From Nemophila menziesii (Eukaryota; Streptophyta; Magnoliopsida; Boraginales; Hydrophyllaceae): DNA of 64,000 nt. Of the stretch, positions 43,034 to 58,863 are shown piece after piece. Within the stretch, counting starts at the first letter, position 1. Each line of letters starts with the position of its first letter. The notes under the pieces were generated by a model. It was not told the DNA's origin and made no database searches. It saw only the letters and a program-made list of their open reading frames with translations. Where the stretch lies: contig JARWIR010000002.1 in the NCBI GenBank assembly GCA_029959085.1, positions 64,100,154 to 64,164,153 on the forward strand, in the 5' to 3' direction. The translations under genes and the position numbers were made by a program.

Positions 43034-46000
43034 ATTGTTACTCTTGAATATAAACAAGAAGGGTTATCAGACAAACCTTGACTAGGTGGTCTGGGTTCGA
43101 ATCCCTTAACATGCATTTCGATTTATCAAACAATATAGGTCCAAAAAATATCCGGCGCCCAAACAAAAAAAATTCGGTCCGATATATTAATTAAAAAAAT
43201 GGTCCAATTCAGCCTAGCCCAAAAAAAACAGAATCGGCCCAAAAATTAAGAAAAAAAATTAATTCAAAGCTAATTTAAATATATGGGCTGCTGGGCTATG
43301 GGGTGCTTAATTTAAACATATGGACTACGCTAACCAAAATATACAATATACATCTAACAAATAAAAGCCTTTTTTTTCTATCTTTTCTTCTACTGTCGAC
43401 AATATCAAAAACAAAAAAAATCCCACTTTCTTCTTCTTCTGTTCGACACAAAAAATTCTCGAAATTTTTTTTTACAACATATTCAATTGGGTAACATGCT
43501 CTGATACCAATTGTTACTCTTGAATATAAACAAGAAGATTTATCAGACAAACCTTGACTAGGTGGTCTGGGTTCGAATCCCTTAACATGCATTTCGATTT
43601 TTCAAACAATATAGGTCCAAAAAATATCCGGCGCCCAAGAAATATTAAAAAAATATCCGGCGCCCAAAACAAAAAAAAATTCCGTCCGATATATTAATTA
43701 AAAAAATGGTCCAATTCAGCCAAGCCCAAAAAAAAGAATCGGCCCAAAAATTAATAAAAAAAATTAATTCAAGGCTAATTTAAATATATGGGTTGTTGGG
43801 CTATGGGCTGCTTAATTTAAACATATAGACTAGGCTAACCTAAATATACAATATACATCTAAGAGATAAAAGCCTTTTTTTTCTTTCTTTTCTTCAACAG
43901 TCGACAATATCAAAAACAAAAAAAACTCACTTTCTTCTTCTTCTGTTCGACACACAAAATTCTCAGAAAAAAATTCTACAATATATTCAATTTTGTAACA
44001 TTGCTCTGATACTAATTGTTACTCTTGAATATAAACAAGAAGGTTTATCAGAAAAACCTTGACTAGGTGGTCTGGGTTCGAATCCCTTAACATGCATTTC
44101 GATTTTTCAAACAATATAGGTCCAAAAAATATCCGGCACCCAAAAAATACTAAAAAAATATCCGGCACCCAAACAAAAAAAATTCGGTCCGATATATTAA
44201 TTAAAAAAATGGTCCAATTCAGCCAAGCCCAAAAAAAAAAAGAATCGGCCCAAAAATTAATTAAAAAAATTAATTCAAGGCTAATTTAAATATATGGGCT
44301 GCTGGGCTATGGGCTGCTTAATTTAAACATATAGATAGGCTAACCTAAATATACAATATACATCTAAGAGATAAAAGCCTTTTTTTTTCTTTTTTTTTTT
44401 TCTACAGTCGACAATATCAAAAACAAAAAAAAAATCTCACTTTCTTCTTCTTCTGTTCGACACAAAAAATTCTCAAAATTTTTTTTTACAATATATTCAA
44501 TTGGGTAACATTGCTCTGATACCAATTGTTACTCTTGAATATAAACAAGAAGGTTTATCAGACAAACCTTGACTAGGTAGTCTGGGTTCGAATCCCTTAA
44601 CATACATTTCGATTTTTTAAACAATATAGGTCCAAAAAATATCCGGCACCCAAACAAAACAAATTCGGTCCGATATATTAATTAAAAAAATGGTCCAATT
44701 AAGACTAGTCCAAAAAAAAAGAATCGGCCCAAAAATTAATAAAAAAAATTAATTCAAGGCTAATTTAAATATATGGGCTGCTGGGCTATGGGCGGCTTAA
44801 TTGAAACATATGGGGTACGCTAACCAAAATATACAATATACATCTAACGAATAAAAGCTTTTTTTTTCTTTCTTTTCTTCTACTGTCGACAATATCAAAA
44901 ACAAAAAAATCTCACTTTCTTCTTCTTCTGTTCGACACAAAAAATTCTCGAAAAAAAATTCTACAATATATTCAATTGGGTAACATTGCTCTGATACCAA
45001 TTGTTACTCTTGAATATAAACAAGAAGATTTATCAGACAAACCTTGACTAGGTGGTCTGGGTTCGAATCCCTTAACATGCATTTCGATTTTTCAAACAAT
45101 ATAGGTCCAAAAAATATTAAAAAAATATCCGGCGCCCAAACAAAAAAAATTCGGTCCGATATATTAATTACAAAAATGGTCCAATTCAGCCTAGACAAAA
45201 AAAAAAGTATCGGCCCAAAAATTAATAAAAAAAATTAATTCAAGGCTAATTTAAATATATGGGCTGCTAGGCTATGGGCTGCTTAATTTAAACATATGGA
45301 CTACGCTAACCAAAATATACAATATACATCTAACAAATAAAAGTCTTTTTTTTTCTTTCTTTTCTTCTACTGTCGACAATATCAAAAACAAAAAAAAATC
45401 TCACTTTCTTCTTCTTCTGTTCGACACAAAAAATTCTCGAAAAAAAATTCTACAACATATTCAATTGGGTAACATTGCTCTGATAACAATTGATACTCTT
45501 GAATATAAACAAGAAGATTTATCAGACAAACCTTGACTAGGTGGTCTGCATTCGAATCCCTTAACATGCATTTCGATTTTTCAAACGATATAGGTCCAAA
45601 AAATATCCGGCACCCAAGAAATATTAAAAAAATATACGGTGCCCAAAACAAAAAAAATTCGGTCCGATATATTAATTAAAAAAATGGTCCAACTCAGCCA
45701 AGCCCAAAAAAAAAAGAATCGGCCCAAAAATTAATAAAAAAATTAATTCAAGGCTAATTTAAATATATGGGCTGCTGGGCTATGGGCTGCTTAATTTAAA
45801 AATATAGACTAGGCTAACCTAAATATACAATATACATCTAAGAGATAAAAACCTTTTTTTTCTTTCTTTTCTTCTACAGTCGACAATATCAAAAACAAAA
45901 AAAACCTCACTTTCTTCTTCTTCTGTTCGACACAAAAAATTCTCAGAAAAAAATTCTACAATATATTCAATTGGGTAACATTGCTCTGATACTAATTGTT

Positions 46001-49000
46001 ACTCTTGAATATAAACAAGAAGGTTTATCAGAAAAACCTTGACTAGGTGGTTTGGGTTCGAATCCCTTAACATACATTTCGATTTTTCAAACAATATAGG
46101 TCCAAAAAATATCCGGCGCCCAAGAAATATTAAAAAAATATCCGGCGCCCAAAACAAAAAAAAATTCCGTCCGATATATTAATTAAAAAAAGGGTACAAT
46201 TCAGCCAAGCCCAAAAAAAAAGAATCGGCCCAAAAATTAATAAAAAAAATTAATTCAAGGCTAATTTAAATATATGGGTTGCTGGGCTATGGGCTGCTTA
46301 ATTTAAACATATAGACTAGGCTAACCTAAATATACAATATACATCTAAGAGATAAAAGTTTTTTTTTCTTTCTTTTCTTCTACAGTCGACAATATCAAAA
46401 ACAAAAAAAATCTCACTTTCTACTTCTTCTGTTCGACACAAAAAATTCTCAGAAAACAATTCTACAATATATTCAATTGGGTAACATTGATCTGATAATA
46501 ATTGTTACTCTTGAATATAAACAAGAAGGTTTATCAGAAAAACCTTGACTTGGTGGTCTGGGTTCGAATCCCTTAACATGTATTTCGATTTTTCAAACGA
46601 TATAGGTCGAAAAAATATCCGGCACCCAAAAAATATTAAAAATATATCCGGCGCCCAAACAAAAAAAATTCGGTCCGATATATTAATTAAAAAAATGGTC
46701 CAATTCAGCCTAGCCCAAAAAACAGAATCGGCCCAAAAATTAATAAAAAAAATAAATTCAAGTCTAATTTAAATATATGGGCTGCTTGGCTATGGGCTGC
46801 TGGGCTATGGGCTGTTTAATTTAAACATATGGACTACGCTAACCAAAATATACAATATACATCTAACAAATAAAAGTCTTTTTTTTCTTTATTTTCTTCT
46901 ACTGTCGACAATATCAAAAACAAAAAAAAATCTCACTTTCTTCTTCTTCTTCTGTTCGACACAAAAAATTCTCAGAAAAAAATTCTACAATATATTCAAT
47001 TGGGTAACATTGCTCTGATACTAATTGTTACTCTTGAATATAAACAAGAAGGTTTATCAGAAAAACCTTTACTAGGTGGTATGGGTTCGAATCCCTTAAC
47101 ATGCATTTCGATTTTTCAAACAATATAGGTCCAAAAAATATCCGGCATCCAAAAAATATTAAAAAAATATCCGGCACACAAACAAAAAAAATTCGGTCTG
47201 ATATATTAATTAAAAAAATGGTCTAATTCAGCCTAGCCCAAAAAAAAAGAATCGGCCCAAAAATTAATAAAAAAAATTAATTCAAGGCTAATTTAAATAT
47301 ATGGGCTGCTGGGCTATGGGCTGCTTAATTTAAACATATGGACTACGCTAACCAAAATATACAATATACATCTAACAAATAAAAGTCTTTTTTTATTCTT
47401 TCTTTTCTTCTACTGTCGACAATATCAAAAACAAAAAAAATCTCACTTTCTTCTTCTTCTGTTCGTCACAAAAAATTCTCGTAAAAAAATTATACAATAT
47501 ATTCAATTGGGTAACATTGCTCTAATACCAATTGTTACTCTTAAATATAAACAAGAAGATTTATCAGATAAACCTTGACTAGGTGGTCTGGGTTCGAATC
47601 CCTTAACATGCATTTCGATTTTTCAAACAATATAGGTCCAAAAAATGTCCGGCGCCCAAGAAATATTAAAAAAAATATCCGGCGCCCAAAAAATATTAAA
47701 AAAATATACGGCGCCCAAACAAAAAAAATTCGATCCGATATATTAATTAAAAAAATGGTCCAATTCAGCCAAGCCCAATAAAAAAGAATCGGCCCAAAAA
47801 TTAATAAAAAAAATTAATTCAAGGCTAATTTAAATATATGGGCTGCTGGGCTATGGGCTGCTTAATTTAAACATATAGACTAGGATAACCTTAATATACA
47901 ATATACATCTATGAGTTAAAAGCCTTTTTTTTCTTTCTTTTCTTCTACAGTCGACAATATCAAAAACAAAAAAAATCTCACTTTCATCTTCTTCTGTTCG
48001 ACACAAAAAATTCTACAATATATTCAATTGGGTAACATTGCTCTGATACTAATTGTTACTCTTGAATATAAACAAGAAGGTTTATCAGAAAAACCTTGAC
48101 TAGGTGGTTTGGGTTCGAATCCCTTAATATGCATTTCGATTTTTCAAACAATATAGGTCCAAAAAATATCCGGCGCCCAAGAAATATTAAAAAAATATCC
48201 GGCGCCCAAAACAAAAAAAATTCCGTCCGATATATTAATTAAAAAAAGGGTCCAATTCAGCCAAGCCCAAAAAAAAAGAATCGGCCCAAAAATTAATAAA
48301 AAAAATTAATTCAAGGCTAATTTAAATATATGGGTTGCTGGGCTATGGGCTGCTTAATTTAAACATATAGACTATGCTAACCTAAATATACAATATACAT
48401 CTAAGAGATAAAAGTTTTTTTTTTCTTTCTTTTCTTCTACAGTCGACAATATCAAAAACAAAAAAAACCTCACTTTCTTCTTCTTCTGTTCGACACAAAA
48501 AATTCTCAGAAAAAAATTCTACAATATATTCAATTGGGTAACATTGCTCTGATACTAATTGTTACTCTTGAATATAAACAAGAAGGTTTATCAGAAAAAC
48601 CTTGACTAGGTGGTTTGGGTTCGAATCCCTTAACATGCATTTCGATTTTTCAAACAATATAGGTCCAAAAAATATCCGGCACCCAAAAAATATTAAAAAA
48701 ATATCCGGCACCCAAACAAAAAAAATTCGGTCTGATATATTAATTAAAAAAATGGTCCAATTCAGCCAAACCCAATAAAAAAGAATCGGCCCAATAATTA
48801 ATAAAAAAATTAATTCAAGGCTAATTTAAATATATGGGCTGCTGGGCTATGGGCTGCTTAATTTAAACATATAGACTAGGCTAACCTAAATATACAATAT
48901 ACATCTAAGAGATAAAAGCCTTTTTTTTCTTTCTTTTCTTCTACAGACGACAATATCATAAACAAAAAAAATCTCACTTTCTTCTTCTTCTGTTCGACAC

Positions 49001-51699
49001 AATAAATTCTCAGAGAAATATTATACAATATATTTAATTGGGTAACATTGCTCTGATACTAATTGTTACTCTTGAATATAAACAAGAAGGTTTATCAGAA
49101 AAACCTTGACAAGGTGGTCTGGGTTCGAATCCCTTAACATGCATTTCGATTTTTCAAACAATATAGGTCCAAAAAATATTCGGCACCCAAAAAATATTAA
49201 AAAAATATCCGGCGCCCAAACAAAAAAAATTCGGTCCGATATATTAATTAAAAAAATGGTCCAATTAAGCCTAGCCCAAAAAAAAAGAATCGGCCCAAAA
49301 ATTAATAAAAAAAATTAATTCAAGACTAATTTAAATATATGGGCTGCTGGGCTATGGGTTGCTTAATTTAAACATATAGACTAGGCTAACCTAAATATAC
49401 AATATACATCTAAGAGATAAAAACTTTTTTTTTCTTTCTTTTCTTCTAAATTGGACAATATCAAAAACAAAAAAAATCTCACTTTCTACTTCTTCTGTTC
49501 GACACAAAAAATTCTCAGAAAACAATTCTACAATATATTCAATTGGTAACATTGCTCTGATACTAATTGTTAGTCTTGAATATAAACAAGAAGGTTTATC
49601 AGAAAAACCTTGACTAGGTGGTCTGGGTTCGAATCCCTTAACATGCATTTCGATTTTTCAAACAATATAGGTCCAAAAAATATCCGGCACCCAAAAAATA
49701 TTAAAGAAATATCCGGCGCCCAAACCAAAAAAATTCGGTCCGATATATTAATTAAAAAATGGTCCAATTCAGCCTAGCCCAAAAAAAAGAATCGGCCCAA
49801 AAATTAATAAAAATAAATAAATTCAAGGCTAATTTAAATATATGGGCTGCTGGGCTATGGGCTGCTTAATTTAAACATATGGACTACGCTAACCAAAATA
49901 TACAATATACATCTAACAAATAAAAGTCTTTTTTTCTTTCTTTTCTTCTACTGTCGACAATATCAAAAACAAAAAAAAATCTCACTTTCTTCTTCTTCTG
50001 TTCAACACAAAAAATTCTCAGAAAACAATTCTACAATATATTCAATTGGGTAACATTGCTCTGATACTAATTGTTACTCTTGAATATAAACAAGAAGATT
50101 TATCAGAAAAACCTTGACTAGGTGGTCTGGGTTCGAATCCCTTAACATGCATTTCGATTTTTCAAACAATATAGGTCCAAAAAATATCCGGCACCCAAAA
50201 AATATTAAAAAAATATCCGGCGCCCAAACAAAAAAAATTCGTTCCGATATATTAATTAAAAAAATGGTCCAATTCAGCCTAGACCAAAAAAAAAGTATCG
50301 GCCCAAAAATTAATAAAAAAAATAAATTCAAGGGTAATTAAATATATGGGCTGCTGGGCTATGGGCTGCTTAATTTAAACATATGGACTACGCTAACCAA
50401 AATATACAATATACATCTAACAAATAAAAGTCTTTTTTTTTCTTTCTTTTCTTCTACTGTCGACAATATCAAAAACAAAAAAAAATTCTCAGAAAACAAT
50501 TCTACAATATATTCAATTGGGTAACATTGCTCTGATACTAATTGTTACTCTTGAATATAAACAAGAAGGTTTATCAGAAAAACCTTGACTAGGTGGTTTG
50601 GGTTCGAATCCCTTAACATGCATTTCGATTTTTCAAACAATATAGGTCCAAAAAATATCCGGCACCCAAAAAATATTAAAAAAATATCCGGCACCCAAAC
50701 AAAAAAAATTCGGTCCGATATATTAATTAAAAAAATGGTCCAATTCAGCCAAGCCCAATAAAAAAGAATCGGCCCAATAATTAATAAAAAAATTAATTCA
50801 AGGCTAATTTAAATATATGGGCTGCTGGGCTATGGGTTGCTTAATTTAAACATATAGACTAGGCTAACCTAAATATACAATATACATCTAAGAGATAAAA
50901 GCCTTTTTTTTCTTTCTTTTCTTCTACAGTCGACAATATAATAAACAAAAAAAATCTCACTTTCTTCTTCTTCTGTTCGACACAATAAATTCTCAGAGAA
51001 ATATTATACAATATATTTAATTGGGTAACATTGCTCTGATACTAATTGTTACTCTTGAATATAAACAAGAAGGTTTATCAGAAAAACCTTGACTAGGTGG
51101 TCTGGGTTCGAATCCCTTAACAGGCATTTCGTTTTTTCAAACAATATAGGTCCAAAAAATATCCGGCACCCAAAAAATATTAAAATAATATCCGGCGCCC
51201 AAACAAAAAAAATTCGGTCCGATATATTAATTAAAAAAATGGTCCAATTCAGCCTAGCCCAAAAAAAAAAGAATCGGCCCAAAAATTAATAAAAAAAATT
51301 AATTCAAGACTAATTTAAATATATGGGCTGCTGGGCTATGGGTTGCTTAATTTAAACATATAGACTAGGCTAACCTAAATATACAATATACATCTAAGAG
51401 ATAAAAGCTTTTTTTTTCTTTCTTTTCTTCTACAGTCGACAATATCAAAAACAAAAAAAATCTCACTTTCTACTTCTTCTGTTCGACACAAAAAATTCTC
51501 AGAAAACAATTCTACAATATATTCAATTGGGTAACATTGCTCTGATACTAATTGTTACTCTTGAATATAAACAAGAAGGTTTATCAGAAAAACCTTGACT
51601 AGTTGGTCTGGGTTCGAATCCCTTAACATGCATTAACGATATAGGTCCAAAAAATATCCGGCACCCAAAAAATATTAAAGAAATATCTGGCGCCCAAAC

Positions 51700-54600
51700 C
51701 AAAAAAATTCGGTCCGATATATTAATTAAAAAAATGGTCCAATTCAGCCTAGCCCAAAAAAAAAGAATCGGCCCAAAAATTAATAAAAAAAATTAATTCA
51801 AGACTAATTTAAATATATGGGCTGCTGGGCTATGGGTTGCTTAATTTAAACATATAGACTAGGCTAACCTAAATATACAATATACATCTAAGAGATAAAA
51901 GCTTTTTTTTTCTTTCTTTTCTTCTACAGTCGACAATATCAAAAACAAAAAAAAATCTCACTTTCTACTTCTTCTGTTCGACACAAAAAATTCTCAGAAA
52001 ACAATTCTACAATATATTAAATTGGGTAACATTGCTCTGATACTAATTGTTACTCTTGAATATAAACAAGAAGGTTTATCAGAAAAACCTTGACTAGGTG
52101 GTCTCGGTTCGAATCCCTTAACATGCATTTCGATTTTTCAAACGATATAGGTCCAAAAAATATCCGGCACCCAAAAAATATTAAAGAAATATCCGGCGCC
52201 CAAACCAAAAAAATTCGGTCCGATATATTAATTAAAAAAATGGTCCAATTCAGCCTAGCCCAAAAGAAAGAATCGGCCCAAAAATTAATAAAAAAAATGA
52301 ATTCAATGGTAATTTAAATATATGGGCTGCTGGGCTATGGGCTGCTTAATTTAAACATATGGACTACGCTAACCAAAATATACAATATACATCTAACAAA
52401 TAAAAGTCTTTTTTTTTTCTTTCTTTTCTTCTACTGTCGACAATATCAAAAAAAAAATCTCACTTTCTTCTTATTCTGTTCGACACAAAAAATTCTCAGA
52501 AAACAATTCTACAATATATTCAATTGGGTAACATTGCTCTGATACTAATTGTTACTCTTGAATATAAACAAGAAGATTTATCAGACAAACCTTGACTAGG
52601 TGGTCTGGGTTCGAATCCCTTAACATGCATTTCGATTTTTCAAACAATATAGGTCCAAAAAATATCCGGCACCCAAAATATATTAAAAAAATATCCGGCG
52701 CCCAAACAAAAAAAATTCGGTCCGATATATTAATTAAAAAAATTGTCCAATTCAGCCTAGCCCAAAAAAAAAAAGAATCGGCCCAAAAATTAATAAAAAA
52801 AATTAATTCAAGACTAATTTAAATATATGGGCTGCTGGGCTATGGGTTGCTTAATTTAAACATATAGGCTAGGCTAACCTAAATATACAATATACATCTA
52901 AGAGATAAAAGCCTTTTTTTTCTTTCTTTTCTTCTACAGTCGACAATATCATAAACAAAAAAAATCTCACTTTCATCTTCTTCTGTTCGACACAAAAAAT
53001 TCTACAATATATTCAATTGGGTAACATTGCTCTGATACTAATTGTTACTCTTGAATATAAACAAGAAGGTTTATCAGAAAAACCTTGACTAGGTGGTTTG
53101 GGTTCGAATCCCTTAACATGCATTTCGATTTTTCAAACAATATAGGTCCAAAAAATATCCGGCACCCAAAAAATAATAAAAAAATATCCGGCACCCAAAC
53201 AAAAAAAATTCGGTCCGATATATTAATTAAAAAAATGGTCCAATTCAGCCAAGCCCAATAAAAAAGAATCGGCCCAATAATTAATAAAAAAATTAATTCA
53301 AGACTAATTTAAATATATGGGCTGCTGGGCTATGGGCTGCTTAATTTAAACATATAGACTAGGCTAACCTAAATATACAATATACATCTAAGAGATAAAA
53401 GCCTTTTTTTTCTTTCTTTTCTTCTACAGTCGACAATATCAAAAACAAAAAAAATCTCACTTTCTTCTTCTTCTGTTCGACACGAAAAATTCTCAGAGAA
53501 AAATTCTACAATATATTTAATTGGGTAACATTGCTCTGATACTAATTGTTACTCTTGAATATAAACAAGAAGGTTTATCAGAAAAACCTTGACTAGGTGG
53601 TCTGGGTTCGAATCCCTTAACATGCATTTCGATTTTTCAAACAATATAGGTCCAAAAAATATCTGGCACCCAAAAAATATTAAAAAAATATCCGGCGCCC
53701 AAACAAAAAAAATTCGGTCCGATATATTAATTTAAAAAATGGTCCAATTCAGCATAGCCCAAAAAAAAAGAATCGGCCCAAAAATTAATAAAAAAAATTA
53801 ATTCAAGACTAATTTAAATATATGGGCTGCTGGGCTATGGGTTGCTTAATTTAAACATATAGACTAGGCTAACCTAAATATACAATATACATCTAAGAGA
53901 TAAAAGCTTTTTTTTTCTTTCTTTTCTTCTACAGTCGACAATATCAAAAACAAAAAAAATCTCACTTTCTACTTCTTCTGTTCGACACAAAAAATTCTCA
54001 GAAAACAATTCTACAATATATTCAATTGGGTAACATTGCTCTGATACTAATTGTTACTCTTGAATATAAACAAGAAGGTTTATCAGAAAAACCTTGACTA
54101 GGTGGTCTGGGTTCGAATCCCTTAACATGCATTTCGATTTTCAAACGATATAGGTCCAAAAAATATCCGGCACCCAAAAAATATTAAAGAAATATCTGGC
54201 GCCCAAACCAAAAAAATTCGGTCCGATATATTAATTAAAAAAATGGTCCAATTCAGCCTAGCCCAAAAAAAAAGAATCGGCCCAAAAATTAATAAAAAAA
54301 ACTAATTCAAGACTAATTTAAATATATGGGCTGCTGGGCTATGGGTTGCTTAATTTAAACATATAGACTAGGCTAACCTAAATATACAATATACATCTAA
54401 GAGATAAAAGCTTTTTTTTTCTTTCTTTTCTTCTACAGTCGACAATATCAAAAACAAAAAAAATCTCACTTTCTACTTCTTCTGTTCGACACAAAAAATT
54501 CCCAGAAAACAATTCTACAATATATTCAATTGGGTAACATTGCTCTGATACTAATTGTTACTCTTGAATATAAACAAGAAGGTTTATCAGAAAAACCTTG

Positions 54601-57600
54601 TCTAGGTGGTCTGGGTTCGAATCCCTTAACATGCATTAACGATATAGGTCCAAAAAATATCCGGCACCCAAAAAATATTAAAGAAATATCCGGCGCCCAA
54701 ACCAAAAAAATTCGGTCCGATATATTAATTAAAAAAATGGTCCAATTCAGCCTAGCCCAAAAAAAAAGAATCGGCCCAAAAATTAATAAAAAAAATTAAT
54801 TCAAGACTAATTTAAATATATGGGCTGCTGGGCTATGGGTTGCTTAATTTAAACATATAGACTAGGCTAACCTAAATATACAATATACATCTAAGAGATA
54901 AAAGCTTTTTTTTTCTTTCTTTTCTTCTACAGTCGACAATATCAAAAACAAAAAAAAATCTCACTTTCTACTTCTTCTGTTCGACACAAAAAATTCTCAG
55001 AAAACAATTCTACAATATATTAAATTGGGTAACATTGCTCTGATACTAATTGTTACTCTTGAATATAAACAAGAAGGTTTATCAGAAAAACCTTGACTAG
55101 GTGGTCTCGGTTCGAATCCCTTAACATGCATTTCGATTTTTCAAACGATATAGGTCCAAAAAATATCCGGCACCCAAAAAATATTAAAGAAATATCCGGC
55201 GCCCAAACCAAAAAAATTCGGTCCGATATATTAATTAAAAAAATGGTCCAATTCAGCCTAGCCCAAAAGAAAGAATCGGCCCAAAAATTAATAAAAAAAA
55301 TGAATTCAATGGTAATTTAAATATATGGGCTGCTGGGCTATGGGCTGCTTAATTTAAACATATGGACTACGCTAACCAAAATATACAATATACATCTAAC
55401 AAATAAAAGTCTTTTTTTTTTCTTTCTTTTCTTCTACTGTCGACAATATCAAAAAAAAAATCTCACTTTCTTCTTATTCTGTTCGACACAAAAAATTCTC
55501 AGAAAACAATTCTACAATATATTCAATTGGGTAACATTGCTCTGATACTAATTGTTACTCTTGAATATAAACAAGAAGATTTATCAGACAAACCTTGACT
55601 AGGTGGTCTGGGTTCGAATCCCTTAACATGCATTTCGATTTTTCAAACAATATAGGTCCAAAAAATATCCGGCACCCAAAATATATTAAAAAAATATCCG
55701 GCGCCCAAACAAAAAAAATTCGGTCCGATATATTAATTAAAAAAATTGTCCAATTCAGCCTAGCCCAAAAAAAAAAAGAATCGGCCCAAAAATTAATAAA
55801 AAAAATTAATTCAAGACTAATTTAAATATATGGGCTGCTGGGCTATGGGTTGCTTAATTTAAACATATAGGCTAGGCTAACCTAAATATACAATATACAT
55901 CTAAGAGATAAAAGCCTTTTTTTTCTTTCTTTTCTTCTACAGTCGACAATATCATAAACAAAAAAAATCTCACTTTCATCTTCTTCTGTTCGACACAAAA
56001 AATTCTACAATATATTCAATTGGGTAACATTGCTCTGATACTAATTGTTACTCTTGAATATAAACAAGAAGGTTTATCAGAAAAACCTTGACTAGGTGGT
56101 TTGGGTTCGAATCCCTTAACATGCATTTCGATTTTTCAAACAATATAGGTCCAAAAAATATCCGGCACCCAAAAAATAATAAAAAAATATCCGGCACCCA
56201 AACAAAAAAAATTCGGTCCGATATATTAATTAAAAAAATGGTCCAATTCAGCCAAGCCCAATAAAAAAGAATCGGCCCAATAATTAATAAAAAAATTAAT
56301 TCAAGACTAATTTAAATATATGGGCTGCTGGGCTATGGGCTGCTTAATTTAAACATATAGACTAGGCTAACCTAAATATACAATATACATCTAAGAGATA
56401 AAAGCCTTTTTTTTCTTTCTTTTCTTCTACAGTCGACAATATCAAAAACAAAAAAAATCTCACTTTCTTCTTCTTCTGTTCGACACGAAAAATTCTCAGA
56501 GAAAAATTCTACAATATATTTAATTGGGTAACATTGCTCTGATACTAATTGTTACTCTTGAATATAAACAAGAAGGTTTATCAGAAAAACCTTGACTAGG
56601 TGGTCTGGGTTCGAATCCCTTAACATGCATTTCGATTTTTCAAACAATATAGGTCCAAAAAATATCTGGCACCCAAAAAATATTAAAAAAATATCCGGCG
56701 CCCAAACAAAAAAAATTCGGTCCGATATATTAATTTAAAAAATGGTCCAATTCAGCATAGCCCAAAAAAAAAGAATCGGCCCAAAAATTAATAAAAAAAA
56801 TTAATTCAAGACTAATTTAAATATATGGGCTGCTGGGCTATGGGTTGCTTAATTTAAACATATAGACTAGGCTAACCTAAATATACAATATACATCTAAG
56901 AGATAAAAGCTTTTTTTTTCTTTCTTTTCTTCTACAGTCGACAATATCAAAAACAAAAAAAATCTCACTTTCTACTTCTTCTGTTCGACACAAAAAATTC
57001 TCAGAAAACAATTCTACAATATATTCAATTGGGTAACATTGCTCTGATACTAATTGTTACTCTTGAATATAAACAAGAAGGTTTATCAGAAAAACCTTGA
57101 CTAGGTGGTCTGGGTTCGAATCCCTTAACATGCATTTCGATTTTCAAACGATATAGGTCCAAAAAATATCCGGCACCCAAAAAATATTAAAGAAATATCT
57201 GGCGCCCAAACCAAAAAAATTCGGTCCGATATATTAATTAAAAAAATGGTCCAATTCAGCCTAGCCCAAAAAAAAAGAATCGGCCCAAAAATTAATAAAA
57301 AAAACTAATTCAAGACTAATTTAAATATATGGGCTGCTGGGCTATGGGTTGCTTAATTTAAACATATAGACTAGGCTAACCTAAATATACAATATACATC
57401 TAAGAGATAAAAGCTTTTTTTTTCTTTCTTTTCTTCTACAGTCGACAATATCAAAAACAAAAAAAATCTCACTTTCTACTTCTTCTGTTCGACACAAAAA
57501 ATTCCCAGAAAACAATTCTACAATATATTCAATTGGGTAACATTGCTCTGATACTAATTGTTACTCTTGAATATAAACAAGAAGGTTTATCAGAAAAACC

Positions 57601-58863
57601 TTGTCTAGGTGGTCTGGGTTCGAATCCCTTAACATGCATTAACGATATAGGTCCAAAAAATATCCGGCACCCAAAAAATATTAAAGAAATATCCGGCGCC
57701 CAAACCAAAAAAATTCGGTCCGATATATTAATTAAAAAAATGGTCCAATTCAGCCTAGCCCAAAAAAAAAGAATCGGCCCAAAAATTAATAAAAAAAATT
57801 AATTCAAGACTAATTTAAATATATGGGCTGCTGGGCTATGGGTTGCTTAATTTAAACATATAGACTAGGCTAACCTAAATATACAATATACATCTAAGAG
57901 ATAAAAGCTTTTTTTTTCTTTCTTTTCTTCTACAGTCGACAATATCAAAAACAAAAAAAAATCTCACTTTCTACTTCTTCTGTTCGACACAAAAAATTCT
58001 CAGAAAACAATTCTACAATATATTAAATTGGGTAACATTGCTCTGATACTAATTGTTACTCTTGAATATAAACAAGAAGGTTTATCAGAAAAACCTTGAC
58101 TAGGTGGTCTCGGTTCGAATCCCTTAACATGCATTTCGATTTTTCAAACGATATAGGTCCAAAAAATATCCGGCACCCAAAAAATATTAAAGAAATATCC
58201 GGCGCCCAAACCAAAAAAATTCGGTCCGATATATTAATTAAAAAAATGGTCCAATTCAGCCTAGCCCAAAAGAAAGAATCGGCCCAAAAATTAATAAAAA
58301 AAATGAATTCAATGGTAATTTAAATATATGGGCTGCTGGGCTATGGGCTGCTTAATTTAAACATATGGACTACGCTAACCAAAATATACAATATACATCT
58401 AACAAATAAAAGTCTTTTTTTTTTCTTTCTTTTCTTCTACTGTCGACAATATCAAAAAAAAAATCTCACTTTCTTCTTATTCTGTTCGACACAAAAAATT
58501 CTCAGAAAACAATTCTACAATATATTCAATTGGGTAACATTGCTCTGATACTAATTGTTACTCTTGAATATAAACAAGAAGATTTATCAGACAAACCTTG
58601 ACTAGGTGGTCTGGGTTCGAATCCCTTAACATGCATTTCGATTTTTCAAACAATATAGGTCCAAAAAATATCCGGCACCCAAAATATATTAAAAAAATAT
58701 CCGGCGCCCAAACAAAAAAAATTCGGTCCGATATATTAATTAAAAAAATTGTCCAATTCAGCCTAGCCCAAAAAAAAAAAGAATCGGCCCAAAAATTAAT
58801 AAAAAAAATTAATTCAAGACTAATTTAAATATATGGGCTGCTGGGCTATGGGTTGCTTAATTT
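51700..58863. repeat. 3003-bp higher-order repeat, two full copies and a third partial
   Basis: Six monomers (502, 491, 507, 507, 503 and 493 bp) form a unit repeated with a 3003-bp period: about 51700-54702, 54703-57705 and 57706-58863. Diagnostic variants recur exactly: GGTCTCGGTTCG at 52102, 55105 and 58108, and a monomer lacking about 15 bp (GCATTAACGATATAGG) at 51630, 54632 and 57635. The third copy departs at 58865-58951. Confidence 0.93.

Larger units (their letters stand above)
35927..43075 (-). mobile_element. Ty1/copia element G, decayed; 5' LTR amplified into satellite
   Basis: Minus-strand order: LTR stub and PBS (43022-43075), leader with a tRNA-like segment, 191-aa ORF, gag, integrase, RT, RNase H, 3' noncoding region, polypurine tract and 3' LTR (35927-36379). 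The Gag-integrase-RT-RNase H order is diagnostic of copia. Many stops and frameshifts break gag and pol. At the 5' end only the last 40 bp of the LTR remain before the satellite begins. The putative left TSD is CTTTT (35922-35926); its partner would lie beyond the array. Confidence 0.9.
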
